Shown: one piece after another, positions 1-7,523 of the stretch
How the letters are laid out: each line of letters begins with the position of its first letter
Numbering within the stretch: position 1 is the first letter of the stretch
Assembly: GCA_040385245.1 (NCBI GenBank)
Contig: JAZKHT010000003.1
Location: 62,001-126,000 of the forward strand
Reading direction: 5' to 3'
DNA from: JAZKHT01 sp040385245
GTDB lineage: Bacteria; Pseudomonadota; Alphaproteobacteria; Rhodobacterales; Rhodobacteraceae
Length of the DNA stretch: 64,000 nucleotides
Program-made: the position numbers and the translations under genes
Notes under the pieces: generated by a model
Told to the model about the DNA's origin: nothing
Databases searched by the model: none
Seen by the model: the letters and a program-made list of their open reading frames with translations, nothing else

Positions 1-1105
1 AGCTGCCATCGCGCAGCGCCTGCGGCACGGCGTTGATGATGTCATCGGACAGCGACGAGACATAGGGGATCAGCATGATCCCCATCACCAGCCCCGCCGT
101 CATCACGGAAGACGAGCTGTCACCCAGCCCCAGCGGCTGCGCGAACCAGTCGCGCAAGAAGGGGCCGACGGTCATCAGCGCGAACAGGCCGTAAACGATC
201 GACGGGATGCCCGCCAACACCTCGATCGCGGGTTTGGCGACCGACCGGACGGTGCGGCTGGCGTATTCCGACAGATAGATCGCCGTCATCAACCCGACCG
301 GCACCGCCACGATCAGGGCGATGACCGACACATACATCGTGCCCCACAACAAGGGCAGGATGCCCAGATCGGACCCGCCCCGGAACTGGGGGTTCCATGT
401 CATGCTGAAAAAGAAATCGCGGGCGGGGTAAAGTTGGAAAAAGTGCCAGCTTTCAAACACCAGCGAAAAGACGATCCCCGCCGTGGTCAGCACCGCCACC
501 GACGATGCCGCGATCAGCAGCGCCTTGATGAAGCGTTCCACCACATTGCGGGCGCGGAACTGCGGTGTCAGGCGCAGTTGGGCAAGCAGGAACCCCGCCA
601 CAGCCACAGCCAGCACCAGCGCCATCATCCAGACGCGGCCCGTTGCCGTCTGCGCGCGGTAGACACCCGCCGCTTCGGCGATATGCGGGCTGACGGCAGA
701 CCCAAGCGCCACGCCCTGTTCGGCCAGACGCGCCTGCAATGTGGCAGGATCGGCGGTCAGTGTGCGTTCATCGGCACCGGATGCGACCAGCACCTCCATC
801 CCGTCGGCGATGCGGCGCACGTCCGACATGACCAATGCGCGGGATGATCCTTCGGCAATATCGGATGCCACAATCATCGACGTGACGCGGTTTTCAATGA
901 CGATGGGCTGCACGATGGCCCAGATCACCATCACCAACAGCGCGGGCACAGCGGTGAACAGGGCAACCGTCTGGCCGTAATAGCGCGGCAGCGAATGCAG
1001 CTTGCGCGCATCGCCCGTGACGGATGCCATCGCCCTTTGGCGGCCAAGGATGTGGCCAACTCCGGCAAGGGCCAGCAGAATCAGGGTCAGCGCGCCAAAG
1101 CTCAT
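1..1105 (-). CDS. pstC: Phosphate ABC transporter permease PstC (3' end cut by window)
   Basis: This is an inner-membrane permease of the high-affinity phosphate ABC transporter. The reading frame opens at an ATG at 1105 and runs off the window edge with about 368 codons present and no internal stop. It begins with a hydrophobic segment, then a long region before the permease core, which carries the PstC-like stretch around NPQFRGGSDLGILPLLWGT and PVGLMTAIYLSEYA. The position directly downstream of pstS supports the call. The long N-terminal part between the first membrane segments is what I recall for Rhodobacteraceae PstC. The gene is partial only because of the window edge. Confidence 0.9.
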   Translation of the reverse strand, partial: MSFGALTLILLALAGVGHILGRQRAMASVTGDARKLHSLPRYYGQTVALFTAVPALLVMVIWAIVQPIVIENRVTSMIVASDIAEGSSRALVMSDVRRIADGMEVLVASGADERTLTADPATLQARLAEQGVALGSAVSPHIAEAAGVYRAQTATGRVWMMALVLAVAVAGFLLAQLRLTPQFRARNVVERFIKALLIAASSVAVLTTAGIVFSLVFESWHFFQLYPARDFFFSMTWNPQFRGGSDLGILPLLWGTMYVSVIALIVAVPVGLMTAIYLSEYASRTVRSVAKPAIEVLAGIPSIVYGLFALMTVGPFLRDWFAQPLGLGDSSSSVMTAGLVMGIMLIPYVSSLSDDIINAVPQALRDGS

Positions 1106-1127
1106 GCTTCAATCCGTTCAGAAAGGA

Positions 1128-1152
1128 CCGGGGGGCCGGTCTGGCCCCCCGG
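1128..1152 (-). terminator. Intra-operon hairpin between pstS and pstC
   Basis: A perfect inverted repeat with 10-bp arms (CCGGGGGGCC and its complement) and a 5-nt loop lies 8 nt after the pstS stop codon and 22 nt before the pstC start. On the minus strand it is followed by a short pyrimidine-rich stretch rather than a long T run. It is probably a partial terminator or 3'-end stabiliser that keeps pstS mRNA more abundant than the downstream permease message. The role is inferred. Confidence 0.7.
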
Positions 1153-1160
1153 ATCTGGTC

Positions 1161-2201
1161 TTATTCCAGCGGGCCCATCGGCGTGGCCGCAGCCACGGCA
1201 GCCTGCGTCGCCGCAAGTTCCGGGTCAGCCACCAGACCGTATTCGGCCAAGGGGCCATCGGGGCCAGCGATATCATCGGACACGAAGAATTCCACGTATT
1301 CCTTAAGGCCCGGGATCACGCCCAGATGCGCCGATTTGACGTAGAAATACAGCGGGCGCGACACCGGGTATTCGCCGGTGGCGATGCTTTCCACCGACGG
1401 GACGATCCCGCCCATGGTGGCGACTCGCAGCTTGTCGGTGTTGTTCTGGTAGAACGACAGACCGAACACGCCTACCGCCGTCGGGTTGGCGTCCAGACGG
1501 GCCAGCGTTTCGGTGTAATCACCGTCGATATCAACCGAGGCGCCATCGGTGCGCAAGGTCATGCAGGCCTCTTCGGCCTTGTCCTCGTCGCCGCCATTGG
1601 CCACCTTGAACGCCTCATACGCGCCGGTTTCTTCACAGCCGGCGATGATCACCTTGGTGTCGAACACTTCGCGCGTGCCGTGCTTGGTGCCGGGGATGAA
1701 GGCCAGGATGTCCTGCGCGGGCAGGGCTGCATTCACATCGGCCCAGGTCTTGTTCGGGTTGGCGACCAGTGCGCCGTCCTTGACGACCTGCGCGCCGATG
1801 GCGTTGAACCAATCCGCAGGCGTAAAGGCGAATTCCGGGCCGTCCACCTTGGACGCGAACACGATCCCGTCATAGCCAAAGCGCACTTCCATGATCTCTG
1901 TCACGCCGTTGCTGGCGCACAGGTCGATGTCGCCCTGGCTGATCCGGCTGGAAGAGTTGGCGATGTCGATGGTGGTTTCACCCACACCTTCGCACATCTT
2001 CTTGCGGCCAGCGCCCGAACCGCCACCTTCGACGACCGGGGTCGGGAAATCAAAATTCTCGCCGAACAGCTCGGCCACGATGGTGGCATAGGGCAACACG
2101 GTCGACGACCCCGAGATTTGCACGTTGTCGCGGGCAAAGGCGGTGGTGGCCGAGACAGCGGCGATGGCAAGCGCCGAGACGCCAAGTTTCGTGACGGACA
2201 T
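1161..2201 (-). CDS. pstS: Phosphate-binding periplasmic protein PstS
   Basis: This is the periplasmic substrate-binding protein of the Pst phosphate transporter, 346 aa. Residues 1–23 form a Sec signal peptide ending TTAFA. The mature part begins with the ligand-binding loop ISGSSTVLPY (29–38), and the glycine-rich phosphate loop GGGSGAG sits at 59–65. A later IPGTKHGTREVFD segment is also typical. The gene lies between phoR upstream and pstC downstream, all on the minus strand. A PHO box 82 bp upstream of the start indicates PhoB control, so expression should rise under phosphate limitation. A strong hairpin separates it from pstC. Confidence 0.95.
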   Translation of the reverse strand: MSVTKLGVSALAIAAVSATTAFARDNVQISGSSTVLPYATIVAELFGENFDFPTPVVEGGGSGAGRKKMCEGVGETTIDIANSSSRISQGDIDLCASNGVTEIMEVRFGYDGIVFASKVDGPEFAFTPADWFNAIGAQVVKDGALVANPNKTWADVNAALPAQDILAFIPGTKHGTREVFDTKVIIAGCEETGAYEAFKVANGGDEDKAEEACMTLRTDGASVDIDGDYTETLARLDANPTAVGVFGLSFYQNNTDKLRVATMGGIVPSVESIATGEYPVSRPLYFYVKSAHLGVIPGLKEYVEFFVSDDIAGPDGPLAEYGLVADPELAATQAAVAAATPMGPLE

Positions 2202-2282
2202 GGAACACTCCTGATCTGTTTCGTCTCGCGGCCATCCGGTGATGACCTTGCGCCCCGTCTAGGGTTCCCGCGCCACGCTTTT

Positions 2283-2300
2283 GCGACAGTTCTGTAACAG
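2283..2300 (-). promoter_or_regulatory. PHO box upstream of pstS
   Basis: On the minus strand CTGTTACAGAACTGTCGC has two CTGT half-sites 11 bp apart and matches the classical 18-bp PHO box at about 14 positions. A third CTGT half-site lies 13 bp further upstream (near 2313). It sits between the phoR stop codon (2318) and the pstS start (2201), so pstS can be transcribed independently of phoR. Binding by PhoB is inferred from the consensus. Confidence 0.75.
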
Positions 2301-2317
2301 TTTTATGAAACAGCGCG

Positions 2318-3340
2318 CTATTGGGGCAGAATCACGGTAAAGGTGCTGCCCTGCCCCGGCACGCTGGAAATGCGCATCCGCCCCCGGTGGCGGTTCACGA
2401 TATGCTTGACGATGGCAAGGCCAAGCCCAGTGCCACCCTTTTCCCGCGACCGGTGCCCGTCAACGCGGTAGAATCGTTCTGTCAGTCGCGGCAGGTGCCT
2501 GTCCTCGATGCCGTCGCCATGATCGATGATGTCGATGCGGATGCCCGGAGCCTGCGGCAAGGCTTCGTGCGACAGCAGGATGTCGACCCGTTCCCCCGCA
2601 CCGCCGTATTTCACCGCGTTTTCGATCAGGTTGGTCAACACTTGGGTGATCTGGTCCGAATCGGCCGGAATCGGCAGCGGCCCTGACAGCCCGCCAACCG
2701 TGATTTTCACCCCCGCCGCATCGGCCAAAGGACGCAGCGTCGTCACCGCCGACGCAACCAGCGCCGCCAGATCGACCCGACCCGAGGGGCGCACACGCTC
2801 CTCCGCCTCCACCCGGCTCAGATGCAGCAGATCGCGGACAAGGCGGTTCATCCGCCCTGCCTCATGTTCCATGATGGTCAGAAACCGCATCCGTGCCGCC
2901 GGATCATCCTTGGCCGCGCCTTTCAGCGTTTCGATGAACCCCAGAAGGGCGGTCAGGGGCGTGCGCAGTTCGTGGCTGACATTGGCCACGAAATCGCGGC
3001 GCATCTGGCCCATCTGTTCCTGTTCGGTGATGTCCTCAAACGTCAGAACGGCATGGCGCGGGGCATGGATCGGCGCGACCGTCACCCGATAGGTCACATC
3101 CCGCGACGGGCCGGGGATCACATGCCGCGCCTGCCCGGCGTGCCCGTCGGTCAAAGCCGACGCAATCGCCGCATGCAGGGCGGGCTGGCGCAGCGTCATC
3201 AGATGGTGCCGCCCCGCGATACCGGGGCCAAGCAGCGCCTCGGCCGGGGCATTGGCCGTCACGATGCGTTCATCCGCCCCGATGATGATGACGGGCAGCG
3301 GAATCGCATCGGCAAGGTCTTTCAACAGATCGTTGGTCAT
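2318..3340 (-). CDS. phoR: PhoR-type sensor histidine kinase without membrane segments
   Basis: This is a sensor histidine kinase that probably phosphorylates PhoB. It is 340 aa: a PAS domain at about 1–105, a dimerisation/phosphoacceptor domain with the H-box VSHELRTPLT (His123), and an ATPase domain with Asn241 in NLIENAVKY, DHGDG at 273–277 and GTGLGL at 303–308. Family members such as the E. coli protein have N-terminal membrane helices. Here the protein starts directly with the PAS domain, and an in-frame TGA lies seven codons upstream of the ATG, so no longer form is encoded. It is the first gene of the pst cluster. The PhoR assignment rests on this context. Confidence 0.85.
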   Translation of the reverse strand: MTNDLLKDLADAIPLPVIIIGADERIVTANAPAEALLGPGIAGRHHLMTLRQPALHAAIASALTDGHAGQARHVIPGPSRDVTYRVTVAPIHAPRHAVLTFEDITEQEQMGQMRRDFVANVSHELRTPLTALLGFIETLKGAAKDDPAARMRFLTIMEHEAGRMNRLVRDLLHLSRVEAEERVRPSGRVDLAALVASAVTTLRPLADAAGVKITVGGLSGPLPIPADSDQITQVLTNLIENAVKYGGAGERVDILLSHEALPQAPGIRIDIIDHGDGIEDRHLPRLTERFYRVDGHRSREKGGTGLGLAIVKHIVNRHRGRMRISSVPGQGSTFTVILPQ

Positions 3341-3555
3341 CGCCCCTTGCCCCGCTGGTCACGCGCCCGGCCCTGGTGCCGGACCTGCCGCCACTCCTAT
3401 TGACAGTCCTATCGCCAGTCGGGCCACAGTTCCAGTTCGGCCTTGCACAGGGTTCGACCAATCCGATAAACCTATGCGTGTGTTGCAACCGGTTTCGGTT
3501 CTGCATCGCGCCGACAGTGTATCATGTGTTTTTACCGGGTCAGGATCAGTGCGCC

Positions 3556-3891
3556 ATGCACGCCGTCATCGTACCGCCCGAGTTCATGGGCACGAACCTG
3601 CTGATCGGCCTGTCGGCGATGCCCGCAGGGCTGCCCGGTCCGCCCCCGGTGGTCATTTCGCGGCTGGCCAGTCTGGACGGCGCGTTGCTGGAACAGGTGC
3701 GGCCCGCGCGCATCCTGTGCCCGCTGCTGGCCCGCGACTTTGACGCAAGCCTTGTCGCAACCCGGCTGCAGGCTTTGGGCTACGATGGGCACCTGACCGT
3801 GGTCAGCCCCCCCCTGCCCAACCGCGCTATGGTGCAGCGTGAACTCGCCAGCCTTGCGCCCGGCATGACGGTCGATGTGCATGAAATCTGA
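3556..3891 (+). CDS. Conserved hypothetical protein, possibly receiver-like fold
   Basis: The product is a 111-aa soluble protein of unknown function. The chosen ATG at 3556 gives the compact form beginning MHAVIVPPEF; the frame is open further upstream, but the extra part is Cys-rich and looks non-coding. The sequence alternates hydrophobic strands and helices (VVISRL, ARILCPLLA, LTVVSPPLP), which resembles a degenerate response-regulator receiver without the phosphoacceptor. That fold suggestion is an inference. It is divergent from phoR and convergent with iolB, with no operon partner. I recall similar short orphans in Rhodobacteraceae. Confidence 0.7.
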   Translation: MHAVIVPPEFMGTNLLIGLSAMPAGLPGPPPVVISRLASLDGALLEQVRPARILCPLLARDFDASLVATRLQALGYDGHLTVVSPPLPNRAMVQRELASLAPGMTVDVHEI

Positions 3892-3897
3892 CGGGGG

Positions 3898-4713
3898 TCA
3901 CGCCCCCGGATTGTCGCGCCGGTAAATCCAGTCGTGATCGGGATCATTCTGGAACCGCCAGTTGCGGCGCGGCCCGGCCATGACGTTCAGGTAATACATG
4001 TCATACCCATAGGGCGCGCCGCAGGGATGATGTCCCTTTGGCACCAGCGTCACGTCATGGTCCTTGACCGCCATTGTCACGTCCAGACTGCCATCCTCGG
4101 TATAGACCCGCTGGATGCCGAAGCCCTGGGCGGGGTTCAGGCGCATGTAATAGGTTTCCTCAAGATAGGTCATGCGGGGAAAATCATCCTCGTCATGCCT
4201 GTGGCTGGGATAGCTGGACCAGTTGCCCGCCGGGGTGAACACCTCTGTCACCAGCAGGCTGTCGGCGACGTCCAGCGCCTCCATCGCGATGTTGTTGATG
4301 TGGCGGGTGTTGGCCCCGGTGCCGCGCGGCGTCAGGGTGATGCCGTCCGGGCCAAGCCTGCGCACCGGATGCCCGCCTGTGCCGGGGGCGGTGCAGACGG
4401 CGAGCGTGCAAGGGGTTGTGGCCACCGCCGACCAGTCGCTGTCATTCGGCACATACAGGCAATGCGGTGGCGTCTTTTCAAAGACGCTCATCCTCTCGCC
4501 CATTTCGCCAAAATCGGTGCCGCCTGCGCTGATCCGCGCCTTTCCTTCGACCAGCACGAGAATCGCCTCGCGCCCGCCGGTGATTTCGGCGGCGGTCTGC
4601 CCCGCTTCAAGACGGTAGAGGCCAAAGCCGACATAGCCCCAGCCTGCGATTTCGGGCGTGATGTCATGCACCTTGCCGGTGGTTCCCACTGGCTTTCGCA
4701 GCAGATCGGTCAT
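3898..4713 (-). CDS. iolB: 5-deoxy-glucuronate isomerase IolB
   Basis: This enzyme isomerises 5-deoxy-D-glucuronate to 2-deoxy-5-keto-D-gluconate in myo-inositol catabolism in the cytosol. The 271-aa protein has the KduI/IolB bicupin form, with a histidine/glutamate metal site around SHRHDEDDFP and LEETYYMRL and a second half ending PKGHHPCGAPYGYDMYYLN. The start at 4713 is preferred over an upstream in-frame ATG at 4749 because a GGAAAAGG ribosome-binding site precedes it and the upstream codons fall inside a repeated intergenic element. It is the last gene of the iolC-D-E-B operon, separated from iolE by that element. Confidence 0.92.
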   Translation of the reverse strand: MTDLLRKPVGTTGKVHDITPEIAGWGYVGFGLYRLEAGQTAAEITGGREAILVLVEGKARISAGGTDFGEMGERMSVFEKTPPHCLYVPNDSDWSAVATTPCTLAVCTAPGTGGHPVRRLGPDGITLTPRGTGANTRHINNIAMEALDVADSLLVTEVFTPAGNWSSYPSHRHDEDDFPRMTYLEETYYMRLNPAQGFGIQRVYTEDGSLDVTMAVKDHDVTLVPKGHHPCGAPYGYDMYYLNVMAGPRRNWRFQNDPDHDWIYRRDNPGA

Positions 4714-4721
4714 CACGTCAC

Positions 4722-4780
4722 CCTTTTCCTCTTCCCGAAAATATCCCACGGGGATGCGGGGGTGTGAAACCCCCGCTGCA
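4722..4780 (-). repeat. Intergenic hairpin/GGATATTTT element, copy 1 (iolE–iolB)
   Basis: On the minus strand, 9 nt after the iolE stop, a stem of GCGGGGGT paired with ACCCCCGC (4756–4776, loop TTCAC) is followed by a C-rich stretch, GTGGGATATTTTC and a purine-rich tail that leads into the iolB ribosome-binding site. Almost the same sequence recurs near 58,000 and 61,980 in the same orientation relative to the upstream gene. It is likely a family-specific 3'-UTR element. Confidence 0.8.
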
Positions 4781-4785
4781 ACAGA

Positions 4786-5682
4786 TCAGCGGTCAAGCCC
4801 GGCGCGCTTTGCGAACGCCTTCAGGCTGCGCAGACCAAGGCTTTGATATTCCATCGGAATACGCACCGAGCTGTCCTGCTCTGCCTCGATCACCAGCCAG
4901 CCCTGATAGCCGTGCTGTGCCGCAACGTCCAGCACGGGCAGGAAATCGACCCCGCCTTCGGCATCGCCCGGCACGGTGAACACGCCCCGCCGCACCCCTT
5001 CAAGGAAAGACAGACCCTGTTCGCGGACCTGCGCCATGATCTCGGGGCGGACGTTCTTGGCGTGGATGTGTCGGACGCGGGCCATGTGTTTCTTGGCCAG
5101 ACGCTCCGGGTCGCCCCCGCCGAAATAGCAATGCCCGGTGTCCAGCAGCAGATGGGTGTGCGGGCCGGTTTCGGCCATCAGACGGTCAATCTCCCACTCT
5201 GCCTCCACAACGGTGCCCATGTGGTGGTGATAGACCAGCGTTATGCCTTGGGCGGCGGCATGGGCGGCCAGCGCCTCGATCCCCGCGCCAAAAGCTTTCC
5301 AGTCGGCGTCTTTCAGGTGGGGTCGGTCATTGACGGCCAGATGGTCGGCGCCATGGATCGCGTTCGACGTCTCGCATACGATGATGACGCTGCACCCCAT
5401 CCCCTTCAGCACGTCCAGAAACGGCTGCATCGCGGCCTTTTCCTGTTCGACCGAATTGACCAGCAGATTGGTCGAATGCCAGCCCGACACGAACTTCAGT
5501 CCGCGCGAAGCAAGAACCCCCTTCAGCCCTTCAACGGTGGTCGGAAATTTGTGTCCCTTTTCAATGCCGTCAAAGCCGATCTTCGCGCATTCGTCCAGAC
5601 ATTGGTCCAGCGAGATATGCGCGCCAAGGGTTTGGTCATCATCGTTCGACCAGGCAATCGGGTTGGTTCCGTACAGTATCAT
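4786..5682 (-). CDS. iolE: myo-Inosose-2 dehydratase IolE
   Basis: This dehydratase removes water from scyllo-inosose (2-keto-myo-inositol), the second step of inositol breakdown. The protein is about 298 aa from the ATG at 5682 (MILYGTNPIAWSNDD), with an alternative start four codons upstream. It has the xylose-isomerase-like TIM-barrel fold, with IolE-typical segments VYHHHMGTVVE, LLLDTGHCYFGGGDP and HIHAKNVRPE, which supply the metal-binding residues. It follows iolD with a gap of only 14 bp to the chosen start. Confidence 0.93.
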   Translation of the reverse strand: MILYGTNPIAWSNDDDQTLGAHISLDQCLDECAKIGFDGIEKGHKFPTTVEGLKGVLASRGLKFVSGWHSTNLLVNSVEQEKAAMQPFLDVLKGMGCSVIIVCETSNAIHGADHLAVNDRPHLKDADWKAFGAGIEALAAHAAAQGITLVYHHHMGTVVEAEWEIDRLMAETGPHTHLLLDTGHCYFGGGDPERLAKKHMARVRHIHAKNVRPEIMAQVREQGLSFLEGVRRGVFTVPGDAEGGVDFLPVLDVAAQHGYQGWLVIEAEQDSSVRIPMEYQSLGLRSLKAFAKRAGLDR

Positions 5683-5696
5683 TTCATCTCTCAACT

Positions 5697-7523
5697 TCAG
5701 TCGGCAAGCCGCTGGATTTGTTTATTTTCTTCAAGCACCTTGCGCGCCGCGTTCACGCCCGGGCGCACCGAAACCTCGGGCACGCCCACTTCCCACCAGC
5801 TGCCGCCCGCTTCGGTCGATGGCATCGGGTCGGTGTCGATGACGATCACCACCGGGATGGGCGACGTCTTGGCCTTGGCCAGTTCAGCCTCCAACTCGGC
5901 AATCGAACCGGCCTTCACGGCCCGCGCCCCCATCGACCCGGCATGGGCGACAAAGTCGATGTGCGAGGCGTTGACGTGATAGCTGTCGTCCAGCAGGTTG
6001 TTGAACGGCGCGCCACCGGTGTGCTTTTGCAGGCGGTTGATGCAGCCAAAGCCGCGGTTGTCGGTCAGAACGACGGTAAAGGGCACGCCCATCATCACCG
6101 CCGTCGCCAGTTCCGAGTTTGCCATCATATAGCTGCCATCGCCCACCATGCAGATGACGTCCGCGCGCGGACGGGCCATCTTGATGCCAAGCGCGCCCGC
6201 AACCTCGTATCCCATGCAGGAAAAGCCGTATTCCATGTGATAGCCGCCCTGTGCGGCATCCCATATCTTGTGCAATTCGCCTGGCATGGTGCCAGCGGCC
6301 CCCATGACGATGGTGGTGGGGCTTGCGGTTCGCTGCACAGCGCCGACGACCTGCATGTCGGTGGGCAGGGTGTTGCCTGCGGGAGCGGCCTTGACGGCGG
6401 CCTTGGCTGCGGCCCAATCGGGTTGCAGGCTGGCATCGGGTGCGGCGAATTTCGGCGTTCCCAAAGCAGAACCAAGGGCTTGCAAGGCGATCTTTGCATC
6501 TGACACAAGGTTCAGCGCGCCATGTTTATAGGCGTCATAGGCTGCGACGTTGATCGACAGGATGCGGCGGTTCGGGTTCTTGAACAGCGACCAAGACCCG
6601 GTGGTGAAATCCTGAAACCGAGTGCCGACCCCGATCACCAGATCGGCAGTGCCGCAGACAGCGTTTGCGGCACTGCCCCCCGTCACGCCCACGGGGCCAA
6701 AGTTCAGCGCGTGGTCATGCGCCAGCGCCGATTTGCCCGCCTGCGTTTCGACGACCGGAATGTTGTGGGCGGCAGCAAAGGCCGCAAGATCGGCCTCGGC
6801 CTGGCTGTAGATCACCCCGCCACCTGCCACGATGACGGGCGATTTGGCGGATTTGATCGCCGCAATCGCTGCCGCCAGTTCGCCCGCATCCGGGGCGGGG
6901 CGGCGGAAAGTCCAGACCCGCGGCGCAAAGAACGCCTCGGGGTAATCATAGGCCTCGGCCTGCACGTCCTGACAAAAGGCCAGCGTGACCGGGCCACAGT
7001 CGGCAGGATCGGTCATCACCCGCAGCGCGCGTGGCAGGGCGGTCATGATCTGTTCGGGCCGCACGATCCGGTCGAAATAGCGCGACACCGGGCGAAAACA
7101 GTCATTGGCCGACACGGTGCCATCGGCAAAGCTTTCCACCTGTTGCAACACCGGATCGGGCGCGCGGTTGGCAAAGACGTCGCCCGGAATGAACAGCACC
7201 GGCAAGCGGTTGACATAGGCCAGGGCGGCGGCGGTGACCATGTTCGTGGCCCCCGGTCCGATGGACGAAGTGACGGCCATCGCGCGACGGCGTTTCGCGG
7301 CCTTGGCATAGGCAATCGCAGTATGCGCCATGGTCTGTTCGTTGTGCCCGCGCCAGGTGGGCAGGGTGTCTTTGATGCCGTGCAGCGCCTCGCCCAGACC
7401 GGCGACGTTGCCGTGGCCGAAAATGGCCCAGACCCCTTCGATGAAGCGGCCCCCGTCTTCGGTTTCCTGCGCGGCCAGCCAGCGGACCATGGCCTGTGCA
7501 GCGGTCAGACGGATCGTGTTCAT
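5697..7523 (-). CDS. iolD: 3D-(3,5/4)-trihydroxycyclohexane-1,2-dione hydrolase IolD
   Basis: This thiamine-diphosphate enzyme opens the inositol-derived ring to give 5-deoxy-glucuronate. It is 608 aa with the three-domain TPP-enzyme layout: N-terminal PYR domain with GHGNVAGLGEAL (36–47) and SSIGPGATNMVTAA, central domain with VIVAGGGVIYS near 230–240, and C-terminal PP domain with the cofactor motif GDGSYMM at 461–467. The protein ends with a segment typical of IolD. The start overlaps the end of iolC by 4 bp, which implies translational coupling within the operon. Confidence 0.95.
   Translation of the reverse strand: MNTIRLTAAQAMVRWLAAQETEDGGRFIEGVWAIFGHGNVAGLGEALHGIKDTLPTWRGHNEQTMAHTAIAYAKAAKRRRAMAVTSSIGPGATNMVTAAALAYVNRLPVLFIPGDVFANRAPDPVLQQVESFADGTVSANDCFRPVSRYFDRIVRPEQIMTALPRALRVMTDPADCGPVTLAFCQDVQAEAYDYPEAFFAPRVWTFRRPAPDAGELAAAIAAIKSAKSPVIVAGGGVIYSQAEADLAAFAAAHNIPVVETQAGKSALAHDHALNFGPVGVTGGSAANAVCGTADLVIGVGTRFQDFTTGSWSLFKNPNRRILSINVAAYDAYKHGALNLVSDAKIALQALGSALGTPKFAAPDASLQPDWAAAKAAVKAAPAGNTLPTDMQVVGAVQRTASPTTIVMGAAGTMPGELHKIWDAAQGGYHMEYGFSCMGYEVAGALGIKMARPRADVICMVGDGSYMMANSELATAVMMGVPFTVVLTDNRGFGCINRLQKHTGGAPFNNLLDDSYHVNASHIDFVAHAGSMGARAVKAGSIAELEAELAKAKTSPIPVVIVIDTDPMPSTEAGGSWWEVGVPEVSVRPGVNAARKVLEENKQIQRLAD

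Noticed and set aside
3376..3555. Extended N-terminus of the hypothetical gene after phoR
   Set aside because: The extra 60 residues are Cys- and Pro-rich with no fold, and the compact start at 3556 gives a consistent protein.
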